7,566 bases of DNA, taken from positions 1 to 7,566 of the forward strand of contig JAJDEL010000645.1 in the NCBI GenBank assembly GCA_029259835.1, written 5' to 3'. Below the pieces are notes generated by a model. It was not told the origin of the DNA, ran no database searches, and saw only the letters and a list, made by a program, of their open reading frames with translations. Positions 1-6,526 of the stretch are shown here, piece by piece. How positions within the stretch are numbered: position 1 is the first letter of the stretch; each line of letters opens with the position of its first letter. Source of the stretch: Planctomicrobium sp. (lineage in GTDB: Bacteria; Planctomycetota; Planctomycetia; Planctomycetales; Planctomycetaceae). The position numbers were made by a program, and so were the translations under genes.

Positions 1-934
1 ATATAGTGGCTCCTTCTTTATTCCCTGCCCTGAGCTGTGCCCACGCGATCTCAGCAAACGGTTGCAATTGCAGGTAACCAGTGACTCGTCCTGATGATTG
101 CAATCGTTCGAGTTGCGATTGAGCATCATCAGTATTGCCAGCGAGAGCAATTGCGACGATGGCCAATTGTCTCGCAACGTTTTTATCGTGCTTGCCTTTA
201 TCACCTATTGAATCGAGAACTCTTTCCAGCGCCTGTTTGCGAATTTCTACAAGTGTGATTGCCTGCGGTTTACAGTCATCACACTCATCTGGTGTCGATG
301 GGCAATCATCACATTCTTTCGGGCATTCATCGCAGAATTGAGAGCCAACTGGACCTGGACCGGGGTTGTCACCTCCACCTGTACCCATATTTGAGAAGAT
401 AGCGAGGCCAATCACAGCAATTGCAACCACCGACACACCAATAATCAAACCCTTCTTGCTTTTCTTTTCCTCAACAACTGGAGCTTCGACTTTGGGGCGT
501 TTTGATTTAAAAACAGGAACGATGCATTCGCTGTTGGCGCACTGCACATCTTTTCCAGCATCTTGCGGAGCAAGAAAGCCTTTCGTCTCACACATCGGAC
601 AAACGATCTCGTAAGTCCTTGTCTTTGTCGGGCGCGGTGAGAGCCGAAGTGCTTTTCGAACCGCAGACGTATCGACGTCGAATGGATCGTCTTCTTTCGA
701 CGCTGCCTTTTCTGGTGCCTTCTTCGCAGAACCAGCCGGCTTCTTTGCTTGAGTCGGCTTCGTTGCTTTCGGACTGTCTGAAGCGTCGGACTTTTTCTCA
801 GGAGTCGGTGCTGCCTTCGGACTCGACCCGGCAGGTTTCGGTTTCCCTGACATCGATGCTCCACAAAATGGGCAGTCTTCGACATCATCTTCAAGAACAG
901 AAGCCTGACAGGCTGGGCACTTGCGAAAGTCCAT
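1..934 (-). CDS. Zinc-ribbon, single-pass membrane protein with Cys/Asp-rich juxtamembrane segment (partial, 3' end beyond window)
   Basis: The frame is open from an ATG at 934 to the left edge, giving 311 residues with no stop, so the C-terminus is missing. Residues 6-24 form a zinc ribbon (C6-x2-C9, C21-x2-C24). Residues 29-83 are a low-complexity Lys/Pro/Ala/Ser linker. A second possible zinc site has C112-x2-C115 and C132-x4-C137. A hydrophobic helix at 162-180, preceded by Lys residues, is the only membrane segment; the positive-inside rule puts the zinc ribbons in the cytoplasm. Just after it come a Gly/Pro stretch and six cysteines (201, 204, 208, 211, 218, 221) among Asp/Glu/Pro. Residues 226-311 look helical and may be TPR-like (alternating Ala/Leu helices, ending AEIAWAQLRAGNKEGA). 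No enzymatic motif was seen and the function is unknown. The architecture resembles uncharacterised planctomycete membrane proteins. It is transcribed away from the cytochrome gene, and no clear Shine-Dalgarno precedes the ATG. Confidence 0.85.
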   Translation of the reverse strand, partial: MDFRKCPACQASVLEDDVEDCPFCGASMSGKPKPAGSSPKAAPTPEKKSDASDSPKATKPTQAKKPAGSAKKAPEKAASKEDDPFDVDTSAVRKALRLSPRPTKTRTYEIVCPMCETKGFLAPQDAGKDVQCANSECIVPVFKSKRPKVEAPVVEEKKSKKGLIIGVSVVAIAVIGLAIFSNMGTGGGDNPGPGPVGSQFCDECPKECDDCPSTPDECDDCKPQAITLVEIRKQALERVLDSIGDKGKHDKNVARQLAIVAIALAGNTDDAQSQLERLQSSGRVTGYLQLQPFAEIAWAQLRAGNKEGATI

Positions 935-1077
935 AATCGTGATATTTCGTCTGAAATTACGAAGTGAGGGAAAGTTTCGATACAAAATTGATCGGCAGAC
1001 AGATGTGAAAACCTTGCCAATCTCGTCGATGTGATACTCTTTACAGTATAACAGTTTCGAATACGTGATAGAATTGC

Positions 1078-1115
1078 AAGGGGATTTCCCTTTTCACTGC
1101 ATGAAAACCAGTGAA
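1078..1115 (+). promoter_or_regulatory. Leader with overlapping inverted repeats upstream of the cytochrome gene
   Basis: Three short inverted repeats crowd together here: AAGGG/CCCTT (1078-1082 with 1088-1092), TTTTCA/TGAAAA (1091-1096 with 1102-1107) and TTCACTG/CAGTGAA (1093-1099 with 1109-1115). The last two share bases, so they could not form at the same time. They lie about 100-140 bases before the chosen cytochrome start, in the region between divergent genes. A possible -10 box, TATAAC at 1047-1052, lies just upstream but has no convincing -35 partner. They could be an operator or alternative RNA hairpins, or chance, because the arms are short. Confidence 0.2.
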
Positions 1116-1202
1116 TTCAACACGACAACATGAAATATCCTGATGTCCCAGATGATCCCTTTGCTCGTGATCATCTGGTGTCGGGAAGTTCGGATTCAGT
1201 GC

Positions 1203-1206
1203 GGAG
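1203..1206 (+). promoter_or_regulatory. Ribosome binding site deciding the cytochrome lipoprotein start
   Basis: GGAG lies 10 bases before the ATG at 1217. Together with the lipoprotein signal peptide that begins exactly at that ATG, it favours this start over the in-frame ATG at 1130. Confidence 0.5.
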
Positions 1207-1216
1207 TATCAAGCCA

Positions 1217-2320
1217 ATGCGAATTTTTTCTCAGCAATTTCTCCTTGCCACGATTATTATCAGCGTGACATTCAGCGGTTGCGGTGGCGACGATGAGCAA
1301 ACATCTTCGGAGACAAATAGCTCAGCGGCTCCCGTACAAGAATCCGTTACGGCACCTCAATCGACTCCGAAAGAAGGCGCACAAGCAGCATCAACTCCTA
1401 AAGTTGATCCAGAACGTAAAGAAACAAAATGGATCGGGAAGATTCCGTACGATGTCTTTTACGATCAACCCCTGACAATTGCTGCCGATGACACAGTGCT
1501 AGGTGGAACTCAGCCAACCAGTACCGGGGGGGGACCGACCACACCGCCGAAAGAAATGACACCAACCAAAGTGACTCCAACAGAAACAGGAACAGCCTCT
1601 TCCGGTGCAGGCGTGGTGAATTGGACGGAGACACTTCCCATGCCAGTTCTTCTCGAAGAACTCAAAGGCATTCGTACGAGCCTGACTGGAAAACTCCAGA
1701 CAGTGGCAACCTATAATAAAAGTGCAGATACGATTGGTCTTGATGGAGCAATGATTGCCGCATTGGGAGCGATTGTCACAGTGCATCCCGACGCCGAAAC
1801 CTGGAAAGATCGCGGAAAATTCATTCGTGATCTCGGGTACGAAATCTATTCCTCAGCCGGAGAATCTGGTCGGGCAGCGTTTATGTCAACCGAGGATCCA
1901 TTTCTGAAACTTCAGACGGCGATGGATGGGGGAGCTGTCGATGGCCTTGAAGCTGAAGACGTTGTTCCATTCTCCGATGTCATCTATGTCGCCGATATGA
2001 TGCAACGGATCGAGATAACCATGAGTAACTTAAAGGCGAACATTAATACGAAAGCTCGGATGAAAGAAGATCCCGATGCCGTTGAGCGAGAATTACGAAT
2101 GCTGGCTGCCTTCGCATCATTGATGGGAACCGAGAGTTACGACAATGCTGATGCAAAACCATACCAAGACTATCTTGCACTCTTTCTCAGCGGAGCAAAG
2201 AGTAGTATTGAAGCAGTGCAAGCTGAAGATTATGAAGGATTTCGAAAAGGACTGGATCAAATTCAGACAACATGTGCGGAATGCCATCAGCAATACAAAG
2301 GAAATGATGATGGATTTTAG
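1217..2320 (+). CDS. Lipoprotein with C-terminal cytochrome c'-like heme-binding domain
   Basis: The 367-residue product is a predicted exported, lipid-anchored c-type cytochrome. Residues 1-22 form a lipoprotein signal peptide: positive start, hydrophobic core LLATIIISVTF, and lipobox F19-S20-G21-C22 with Cys22 as the anchored residue. Residues 25-135 are mostly a Ser/Thr/Pro/Gln-rich linker, interrupted by a more structured patch at 71-95 (WIGKIPYDVFYDQPL). Residues 140-367 are helical and end in one heme c motif, C353-A-E-C356-H357, followed by QQYKG. A single CxxCH close to the C-terminus of a helical bundle is typical of class II cytochromes (cytochrome c'/c556 type). The usual domain is about 125-130 residues, so this helical region is longer and may contain an extra helical part. 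The likely role is periplasmic electron transfer or ligand binding, with partner unknown. An in-frame ATG at 1130 would place 29 hydrophilic residues before the signal peptide and is unlikely. Linker codons include a run of eight G at 1526-1533. Confidence 0.85.
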   Translation: MRIFSQQFLLATIIISVTFSGCGGDDEQTSSETNSSAAPVQESVTAPQSTPKEGAQAASTPKVDPERKETKWIGKIPYDVFYDQPLTIAADDTVLGGTQPTSTGGGPTTPPKEMTPTKVTPTETGTASSGAGVVNWTETLPMPVLLEELKGIRTSLTGKLQTVATYNKSADTIGLDGAMIAALGAIVTVHPDAETWKDRGKFIRDLGYEIYSSAGESGRAAFMSTEDPFLKLQTAMDGGAVDGLEAEDVVPFSDVIYVADMMQRIEITMSNLKANINTKARMKEDPDAVERELRMLAAFASLMGTESYDNADAKPYQDYLALFLSGAKSSIEAVQAEDYEGFRKGLDQIQTTCAECHQQYKGNDDGF

Positions 2321-2407
2321 TGTTGTGTGTCGCAGCTAAGGTTTCGCGTGCCTCTGCTGGCTTGCTCAGCAATCACAGCGAGTTGTGTATTACTGACAAA
2401 CTTCAAG

Positions 2408-2425
2408 TTTGCGGCAAAACGCAAA
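2408..2425 (+). promoter_or_regulatory. Small hairpin upstream of the MfnD-like gene
   Basis: TTTGCG (2408-2413) and CGCAAA (2420-2425) form a 6-bp stem around a GCAAAA loop, ending 20 bases before the ATG at 2446. No T-run follows, so it is not a standard intrinsic terminator. It sits in the 125-base gap between the cytochrome and the cofactor genes and could be a leader structure. Such a short stem can arise by chance. Confidence 0.25.
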
Positions 2426-2445
2426 TACTGATTCAAGGCCCCTGG

Positions 2446-3492
2446 ATGCGTCTTTTTCTTTATGAAGATATTTGTGGTGGGGGGTGCGCCAATCAGGATG
2501 TTGCCTTCTCCCTCAAAACCGAAGCGCTCGCGATGTTGCGCGCCATCTTCGAAGATTTCTCGAACCTTGAAATTGCACCAGACGGAACGCGGTTGGAAAT
2601 TGTCACACACTGGGACCGAAGGCTCGGGGAGTCGCCATTCCAGCACTTTGACAATCTGAAAGTCGTTGAAATTGATTCTCCGAGTGAAGCCGAGTACGAA
2701 TACATTGCGACTCTCAGAAACAGCGACGCGGCTCTCGTGATCGCTCCGGAGTCTGAGAACCGTCTGCATGCTCTATGCCAGAGCCTTGAACTGAGCGGCT
2801 GCAAGTCATTCAACACTTCGCCATCTGCAATTCAACTCTGCGGAGACAAACTTGCGTTCGCGAAACATCTTCAGCAATCTCAAATCTTGACGATTCCAAC
2901 TTGCACGACAACTGAACAACTTCCGGACTCGGAGTTCCTTGCCGTGAAACCGCGATTCGGTGCCGGTTCTATAGGAATCGATGTAATTCGTTCAAGTCAG
3001 TTTGAATTAGCCTCCGTCGCGGAAAACGTTATCGTACAACCACTTGTCCGTGGGGAGCATTGTTCCGTCGGATGTTTTTACAATTCGGATACAGATGATC
3101 TGAATCACTTGCCAATTGCCAAACAGCAACTTTCAACGGATGGTCATTTTCGATATCAAGGTGGAAGCATTCCAGTAAAACAGATTGACCGGCAGTCTGT
3201 CGCTGAGATGGTCCGCCGTGTCGTTGATTCTGTTGAAGGATTAAATGGCTACTTCGGGATCGACTTCATCGTTCCAGAAAATGGTCAACCAATTCTCGTT
3301 GAAGTGAACCCACGGCTAACGACAAGTTACGTTGGGTATCGAGCAATGACGCAGACCAATCTTGCAAATTTATTTTTCCCGGAACAACATGCGACAAAGA
3401 TCGATTGGGAGAACCAAGTGACATTCACACCCAGTGGTGAAATTGAAACACGACCGCTAACGGAGATCGAAGTTGAGTGTTGTTGGAATTGA
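2446..3492 (+). CDS. mfnD: ATP-grasp ligase, MfnD-type (tyramine/tyrosine-glutamate ligase-like), methanofuran-type cofactor biosynthesis
   Basis: The 348-residue product is a cytoplasmic ATP-grasp enzyme. The N-terminus MRLFLYEDICGGG matches the opening of the methanofuran-pathway ATP-grasp family, which is why the ATG at 2446 is chosen although the frame stays open back to 2320. The ATP-grasp core shows C132-G-D-K135 followed by a helix and ILTIPT (147-152); the nucleotide-binding loop VKPRFGAGSIGI (167-178); VQPLVRGEHCSVG (197-209); and the metal-binding segment GIDFIV (271-276) with VEVNPRLTTSYVG (285-297), where E286 and N288 are the expected Mg ligands. In archaea MfnD joins glutamate to tyramine through an acyl-phosphate, an early step of methanofuran synthesis. 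Bacterial formyl carriers can differ (tyrosine in Methylorubrum methylofuran), so the exact substrate is not settled. It overlaps the MfnF-like gene by 20 bases, which supports the assignment. A weak AAGG lies at 2435-2438. Confidence 0.8.
   Translation: MRLFLYEDICGGGCANQDVAFSLKTEALAMLRAIFEDFSNLEIAPDGTRLEIVTHWDRRLGESPFQHFDNLKVVEIDSPSEAEYEYIATLRNSDAALVIAPESENRLHALCQSLELSGCKSFNTSPSAIQLCGDKLAFAKHLQQSQILTIPTCTTTEQLPDSEFLAVKPRFGAGSIGIDVIRSSQFELASVAENVIVQPLVRGEHCSVGCFYNSDTDDLNHLPIAKQQLSTDGHFRYQGGSIPVKQIDRQSVAEMVRRVVDSVEGLNGYFGIDFIVPENGQPILVEVNPRLTTSYVGYRAMTQTNLANLFFPEQHATKIDWENQVTFTPSGEIETRPLTEIEVECCWN
3462..3465 (+). promoter_or_regulatory. Ribosome binding site supporting a TTG start inside the upstream gene
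   Basis: GGAG lies 7 bases before TTG at 3473, within the last codons of the MfnD-like gene. An in-frame TAA at 3458-3460 means no start farther upstream is possible, and the next residues (SVVGIDIGG) are the conserved phosphate-binding start of the family. The TTG is therefore the best start. Confidence 0.6.
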
Positions 3493-4486
3493 TATCGGAG
3501 GTGCAAATCTCAAAGCCTCCGATGGATCAAAATCGATTTCGAAGCCGTTCCCGCTTTGGAAGCAGCCGGAGGATCTCGCAGCCGAACTGACGTTGCTGCT
3601 TGCAGAGTTTCATCCTTTCGGTCCCATTGCTGCCACGATGACCGGTGAACTCGCCGACTGTTTTCCAACTAGAGCCGAAGGTGTTCGTTTCATTGTTGAC
3701 GCAATTCAGAAGGCATCCTCCAATCGCAAAATCGCTATCTGGCAAACCGGAGGAGAATTCTTTACTCCGGAGGAAGCAATTGAAATTCCGGAATTGGTCG
3801 CCGCCGCAAATTGGCATGCGCTCGCAACATGGGCAGGCAGGGCGTGTCCAACTGGGAGTGCAATTCTCATCGACATCGGGTCGACTACGACTGACATTAT
3901 CCCGATTGAAAACGGAATTCCAATTTCAACAGGTTTGACAGATCTCGAACGTTTGCAGTCTGGCGAACTCGTCTACACAGGCGTTCGCCGAACGCCATTG
4001 TTTGCAGTTTCACAAACCGTCAACATTCGCAACGTCAAAACCCCTTTGGCAGCGGAAGTCTTTGCAACAATGATTGATGTTGCAATTCTTTTAGGAGACC
4101 GCCCAGAGAATTCCGTGATCCTGGAGACTGCAAACGGTAAGCCTGCCACCGTTCAAGAGGCACGCAACAGAATCGCTCGCAGCTTCTGCTCTGATTGCGA
4201 TCAGTTGTTGGAAGCAGAAGTTGACGACATCGCTCAACAGATCCAAACCCACCAGTTGAAAGCACTCTCACAGGCGCTGGGCAGTGTTCTATCAACTCAA
4301 GCTTTGAACCTCTCAACAGTACTGCTCTCCGGAGAAGGTGAACCACTGGTCAGGAAACTTCTCGATTCGCACTTTTCATCTTTATTTCAGTTTGAAAAAC
4401 TCTCGATGACGCAAATGCTCGGGCCAGATCATTCAGGCTCCGCCTGTGCGTTCGCTCTCGTAAAGCTTGGCTCTGAACGACTTTGA
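3473..4486 (+). CDS. mfnF: MfnF-type hydantoinase/oxoprolinase-like protein (H4MPT-linked C1 transfer pathway)
   Basis: The 337-residue product belongs to the ASKHA-like hydantoinase/oxoprolinase group known as the H4MPT-linked C1 transfer pathway protein. The sequence shows phosphate-1 motif GIDIGGANLKAS (5-16), ATMTGELADCF (54-64), WQTGGEF (90-96), WHALATWAGR (114-123), phosphate-2 motif ILIDIGSTTTDIIPI (131-145), TDLERLQSGELVYTGVRRTP (156-175) and a late LLSGEGEPLV (284-293). The length is normal for the family. In Methanocaldococcus, MfnF couples the furan and phenol halves of methanofuran by displacing a phosphate group; bacterial homologues sit in clusters for H4MPT-dependent formaldehyde oxidation. 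The start is TTG, inside the end of the MfnD-like gene, so the two are probably translated together. The family assignment is strong; the exact reaction in this organism is inferred. Confidence 0.85.
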   Translation: MSVVGIDIGGANLKASDGSKSISKPFPLWKQPEDLAAELTLLLAEFHPFGPIAATMTGELADCFPTRAEGVRFIVDAIQKASSNRKIAIWQTGGEFFTPEEAIEIPELVAAANWHALATWAGRACPTGSAILIDIGSTTTDIIPIENGIPISTGLTDLERLQSGELVYTGVRRTPLFAVSQTVNIRNVKTPLAAEVFATMIDVAILLGDRPENSVILETANGKPATVQEARNRIARSFCSDCDQLLEAEVDDIAQQIQTHQLKALSQALGSVLSTQALNLSTVLLSGEGEPLVRKLLDSHFSSLFQFEKLSMTQMLGPDHSGSACAFALVKLGSERL

Positions 4487-4557
4487 TTCGTTTCAATCGC
4501 AAGTTTGCTTCGCAATGCTACAATCAAAATCCCAAAAAGTATTGTGATCCGTCAAGG

Positions 4558-4571
4558 ACGTACTTACGTAC
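4558..4571 (+). promoter_or_regulatory. Tandem ACGTAC palindromes before the potassium transporter gene
   Basis: The 6-base palindrome ACGTAC occurs twice with a TT spacer, ending 8 bases before the ATG at 4580. A protein-binding site is possible in the 93-base gap after the MfnF-like gene. It would also cover the place where a Shine-Dalgarno would sit, and none is seen. The repeat is short and may be chance. Confidence 0.2.
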
Positions 4572-4579
4572 ATTTCAAA

Positions 4580-6439
4580 ATGAAACCCAAGCAGAACATT
4601 TCCAAAACGTTACTCTCGAAGCCAACGCTGCACCCTCATCGGGCAGTGTGGTTGCGGAGGACCGATGCCGTTGCGCAACTCGCCGGAACGACGGCTGTCG
4701 TCGTTGGTCATGGTTTGAGACGGTCCGGAATTATTCCGTGGGAATTCGGGGTCGTCCCGATTTTCGCAATGCTGGTAATCACTGCTTGTGTGATCGTCCG
4801 CTTTCGCTGGAGTCTGGCGAAACGATCCTTTTCACGTCGGCATCTTGGAACCGTCCTGGCAGTCGGTATCTGGGTGGTCGGGCTTATCCTCGTCACAATT
4901 TTTGGACCAATTATTCCTGACACGAACGGTGCAGGACCGGGTGGTCCACGCTGGTGGGGCTACGTTCATGTTTCCGAATTGATCCTGGTGACTTATTCCA
5001 TCGCAGGCGCCATCGGCGGCTTGCGAAAATTTGCTGCCGGAGGTGCCAACCCTGCAATGCTTTTGGTGACCTCATTCTTGATTCTCATCACCTTGGGAAC
5101 CGCAGCGCTGATGCTTCCGATCTGCCGAAACATTCCATTGGGCGAACCTCAATCCGGTGCCACATTCTTGAACGCGTTCTTTACTGCAACCAGTGCGAGT
5201 TGCGTGACAGGTCTCATCGTGGTCGACACTCCAACATACTGGAGTCGGGTCGGTCAGATCGTGATTATGTGTTTGTTTCAAATCGGTGGCTTAGGGATCA
5301 TGACCTTTGGGGCATTCTTCGCAGTCATTGCCGGTCGAAATGTTCGCCTCAGTGAATTTGCGACGCTACGAGATTTGCTTTCTCCAGAAGGTGTCGGAAA
5401 TGTGCGGCACTTGATTTTCGCGATCCTGGGATTCACATTTCTCGCGGAATTAATTGGGATGCTTTTACTGCTGCCGCTCTTTGAAGATTTGCCGTTGAGA
5501 CAGCGTCTGTTCCAGAGCCTGTTTCATGCGATCAGCGCATTTTGCAATGCGGGTTTTTCCCTGACTGAGAATAGCTTTGTCGGGATGGGTCACCTCTGGT
5601 CCGTCAGTGGCGTGATCGCCGCGCTTGTCATTATCGGTGGTCTTGGATTTGGAGTCTTGTATAACGTCAGTTCCGTCGTCTGGACACGTGTGTTGACATT
5701 CCTCAAGCAGCGAACGTTTCGCGTTCCACGTCAACGCCGCCGCTTAAGGCTGGAAACCAAACTGGTTCTCCTATCAACGTTTGCCCTTCTTTTGGGAGGA
5801 ACATTGTCGATATACCTTCTGGAACGAACTGGACCTAATCATGAAGCAGGCATCTCGATATTCGATGCGTGGTTTCAGTCTGTCACGTTCCGAACCGCCG
5901 GCTTCAACACAGTTGATCTCGGACTGATGCAACCTTCGACAAAACTCATTGCAATCTTTCTGATGGTCATCGGGGCCTCACCTGGTTCAACAGGTGGTGG
6001 TATGAAAACAATCGTCTTTGCAGTCGGAGCGGTTGGCTTTCTGACTGTCATTCGCGGACGTCGGAAAGTGGAAGCATTCGGCAGGACAATTTCTGAAACA
6101 ACAGTGAACAGAGCACTGGCGATTGTTTTTGCCTTCATGTTCACGGTCATGCTGACCACAATTCTGCTGGTCATTTTTGAAGGCCGTCCAGAACTGTTTC
6201 TCGATCACATGTTTGAAGCCGCCAGCGCCGTTGGAACCGTCGGAGTTTCATCGACTGTTCCCAATGGACTGGGCGGGTTCATCTCGACAACGTTTTCACT
6301 AACCACCCCATCGCAGTACGTCATTATCATGGCAATGTTTTTGGGACGCGTTGGTCCACTCACACTCCTCTTGGCACTCGCAGGCGATGGACAGAAGTCA
6401 AGATACGAATACCCGACCGAACGTGTCACGCTTGGTTAA
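4580..6439 (+). CDS. ktrB: TrkH/KtrB-family potassium uptake channel subunit
   Basis: The 619-residue integral membrane protein translocates K+ (often Na+-coupled) across the inner membrane. Four pore repeats are clear, each with a selectivity-filter loop: SASCVTGL (205-212), SAFCNAGFS (319-327), VTFRTAGFNT (435-444) and SAVGTVGVSS (549-558). The conserved filter glycines fall at 211, 325, 441 and 555. The segment GASPGSTGGGMKT (465-477) is the characteristic third-repeat region of the family. Compared with KtrB (about 450 residues) there are about 150 additional N-terminal residues holding two to three hydrophobic segments (about 55-73, 88-109, 131-147). The start was set at ATG 4580; a TTG at 4505 in the same frame would add 25 hydrophilic residues and is less likely. 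The matching RCK subunit follows 87 bases downstream. TrkH is the alternative name; the single-RCK partner favours Ktr. Confidence 0.92.
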   Translation: MKPKQNISKTLLSKPTLHPHRAVWLRRTDAVAQLAGTTAVVVGHGLRRSGIIPWEFGVVPIFAMLVITACVIVRFRWSLAKRSFSRRHLGTVLAVGIWVVGLILVTIFGPIIPDTNGAGPGGPRWWGYVHVSELILVTYSIAGAIGGLRKFAAGGANPAMLLVTSFLILITLGTAALMLPICRNIPLGEPQSGATFLNAFFTATSASCVTGLIVVDTPTYWSRVGQIVIMCLFQIGGLGIMTFGAFFAVIAGRNVRLSEFATLRDLLSPEGVGNVRHLIFAILGFTFLAELIGMLLLLPLFEDLPLRQRLFQSLFHAISAFCNAGFSLTENSFVGMGHLWSVSGVIAALVIIGGLGFGVLYNVSSVVWTRVLTFLKQRTFRVPRQRRRLRLETKLVLLSTFALLLGGTLSIYLLERTGPNHEAGISIFDAWFQSVTFRTAGFNTVDLGLMQPSTKLIAIFLMVIGASPGSTGGGMKTIVFAVGAVGFLTVIRGRRKVEAFGRTISETTVNRALAIVFAFMFTVMLTTILLVIFEGRPELFLDHMFEAASAVGTVGVSSTVPNGLGGFISTTFSLTTPSQYVIIMAMFLGRVGPLTLLLALAGDGQKSRYEYPTERVTLG

Positions 6440-6456
6440 TCACGACAGCACAAATC

Positions 6457-6510
6457 ATGACCATCAAGAACGTGACAAGGCGCCAAATGCTAAAACGTTT
6501 CACCTTTTAA
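6457..6510 (+). other. 17-codon open frame with a Tat-like motif between ktrB and ktrA
   Basis: A complete tiny frame encodes MTIKNVTRRQMLKRFTF and then stops with TAA, 16 bases before the ktrA start. TRRQMLK resembles the twin-arginine export motif (S/T-R-R-x-F/M-L-K) found at the N-terminus of many planctomycete secreted proteins, but no hydrophobic region follows. It could be the stub of a lost gene, a leader peptide, or chance. No convincing ribosome binding site was seen. Confidence 0.2.
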
Positions 6511-6526
6511 CAAGCACTGAAATACA

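Noticed and set aside
619..936. Plus-strand frame of about 105 codons opposite the zinc-ribbon gene
   Set aside because: Its Ser/Leu/Arg-rich product has no motif and lies wholly antisense to a well-supported gene.
445..1020. Long Arg/Lys-rich minus-strand frame from a TTG at 1020
   Set aside because: It is a different frame of the same strand as the zinc-ribbon gene; its composition is strongly biased and shows no domain, whereas the other frame has clear zinc-ribbon and membrane features.
1130..1216. In-frame 29-codon extension upstream of the cytochrome lipoprotein
   Set aside because: It would put hydrophilic, acidic residues before a clear lipoprotein signal peptide. The ATG at 1217 has GGAG at a suitable distance and gives a normal signal peptide.
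2320..2445. GTG start overlapping the cytochrome stop as the beginning of the MfnD-like gene
   Set aside because: The 42 added residues show no family similarity, and the conserved N-terminus (MRLFLYEDICGGG) begins at 2446.
4483..4524. Sigma-70 promoter with TTGATT and TACAAT before ktrB
   Set aside because: The spacing is about 30 bases, far from the usual 16-18, and no better -35 element was found for TACAAT.
4505..4579. TTG start for the potassium transporter
   Set aside because: It adds 25 residues without recognisable features, and an ATG is available at 4580. It cannot be fully excluded, because neither start has a good Shine-Dalgarno.
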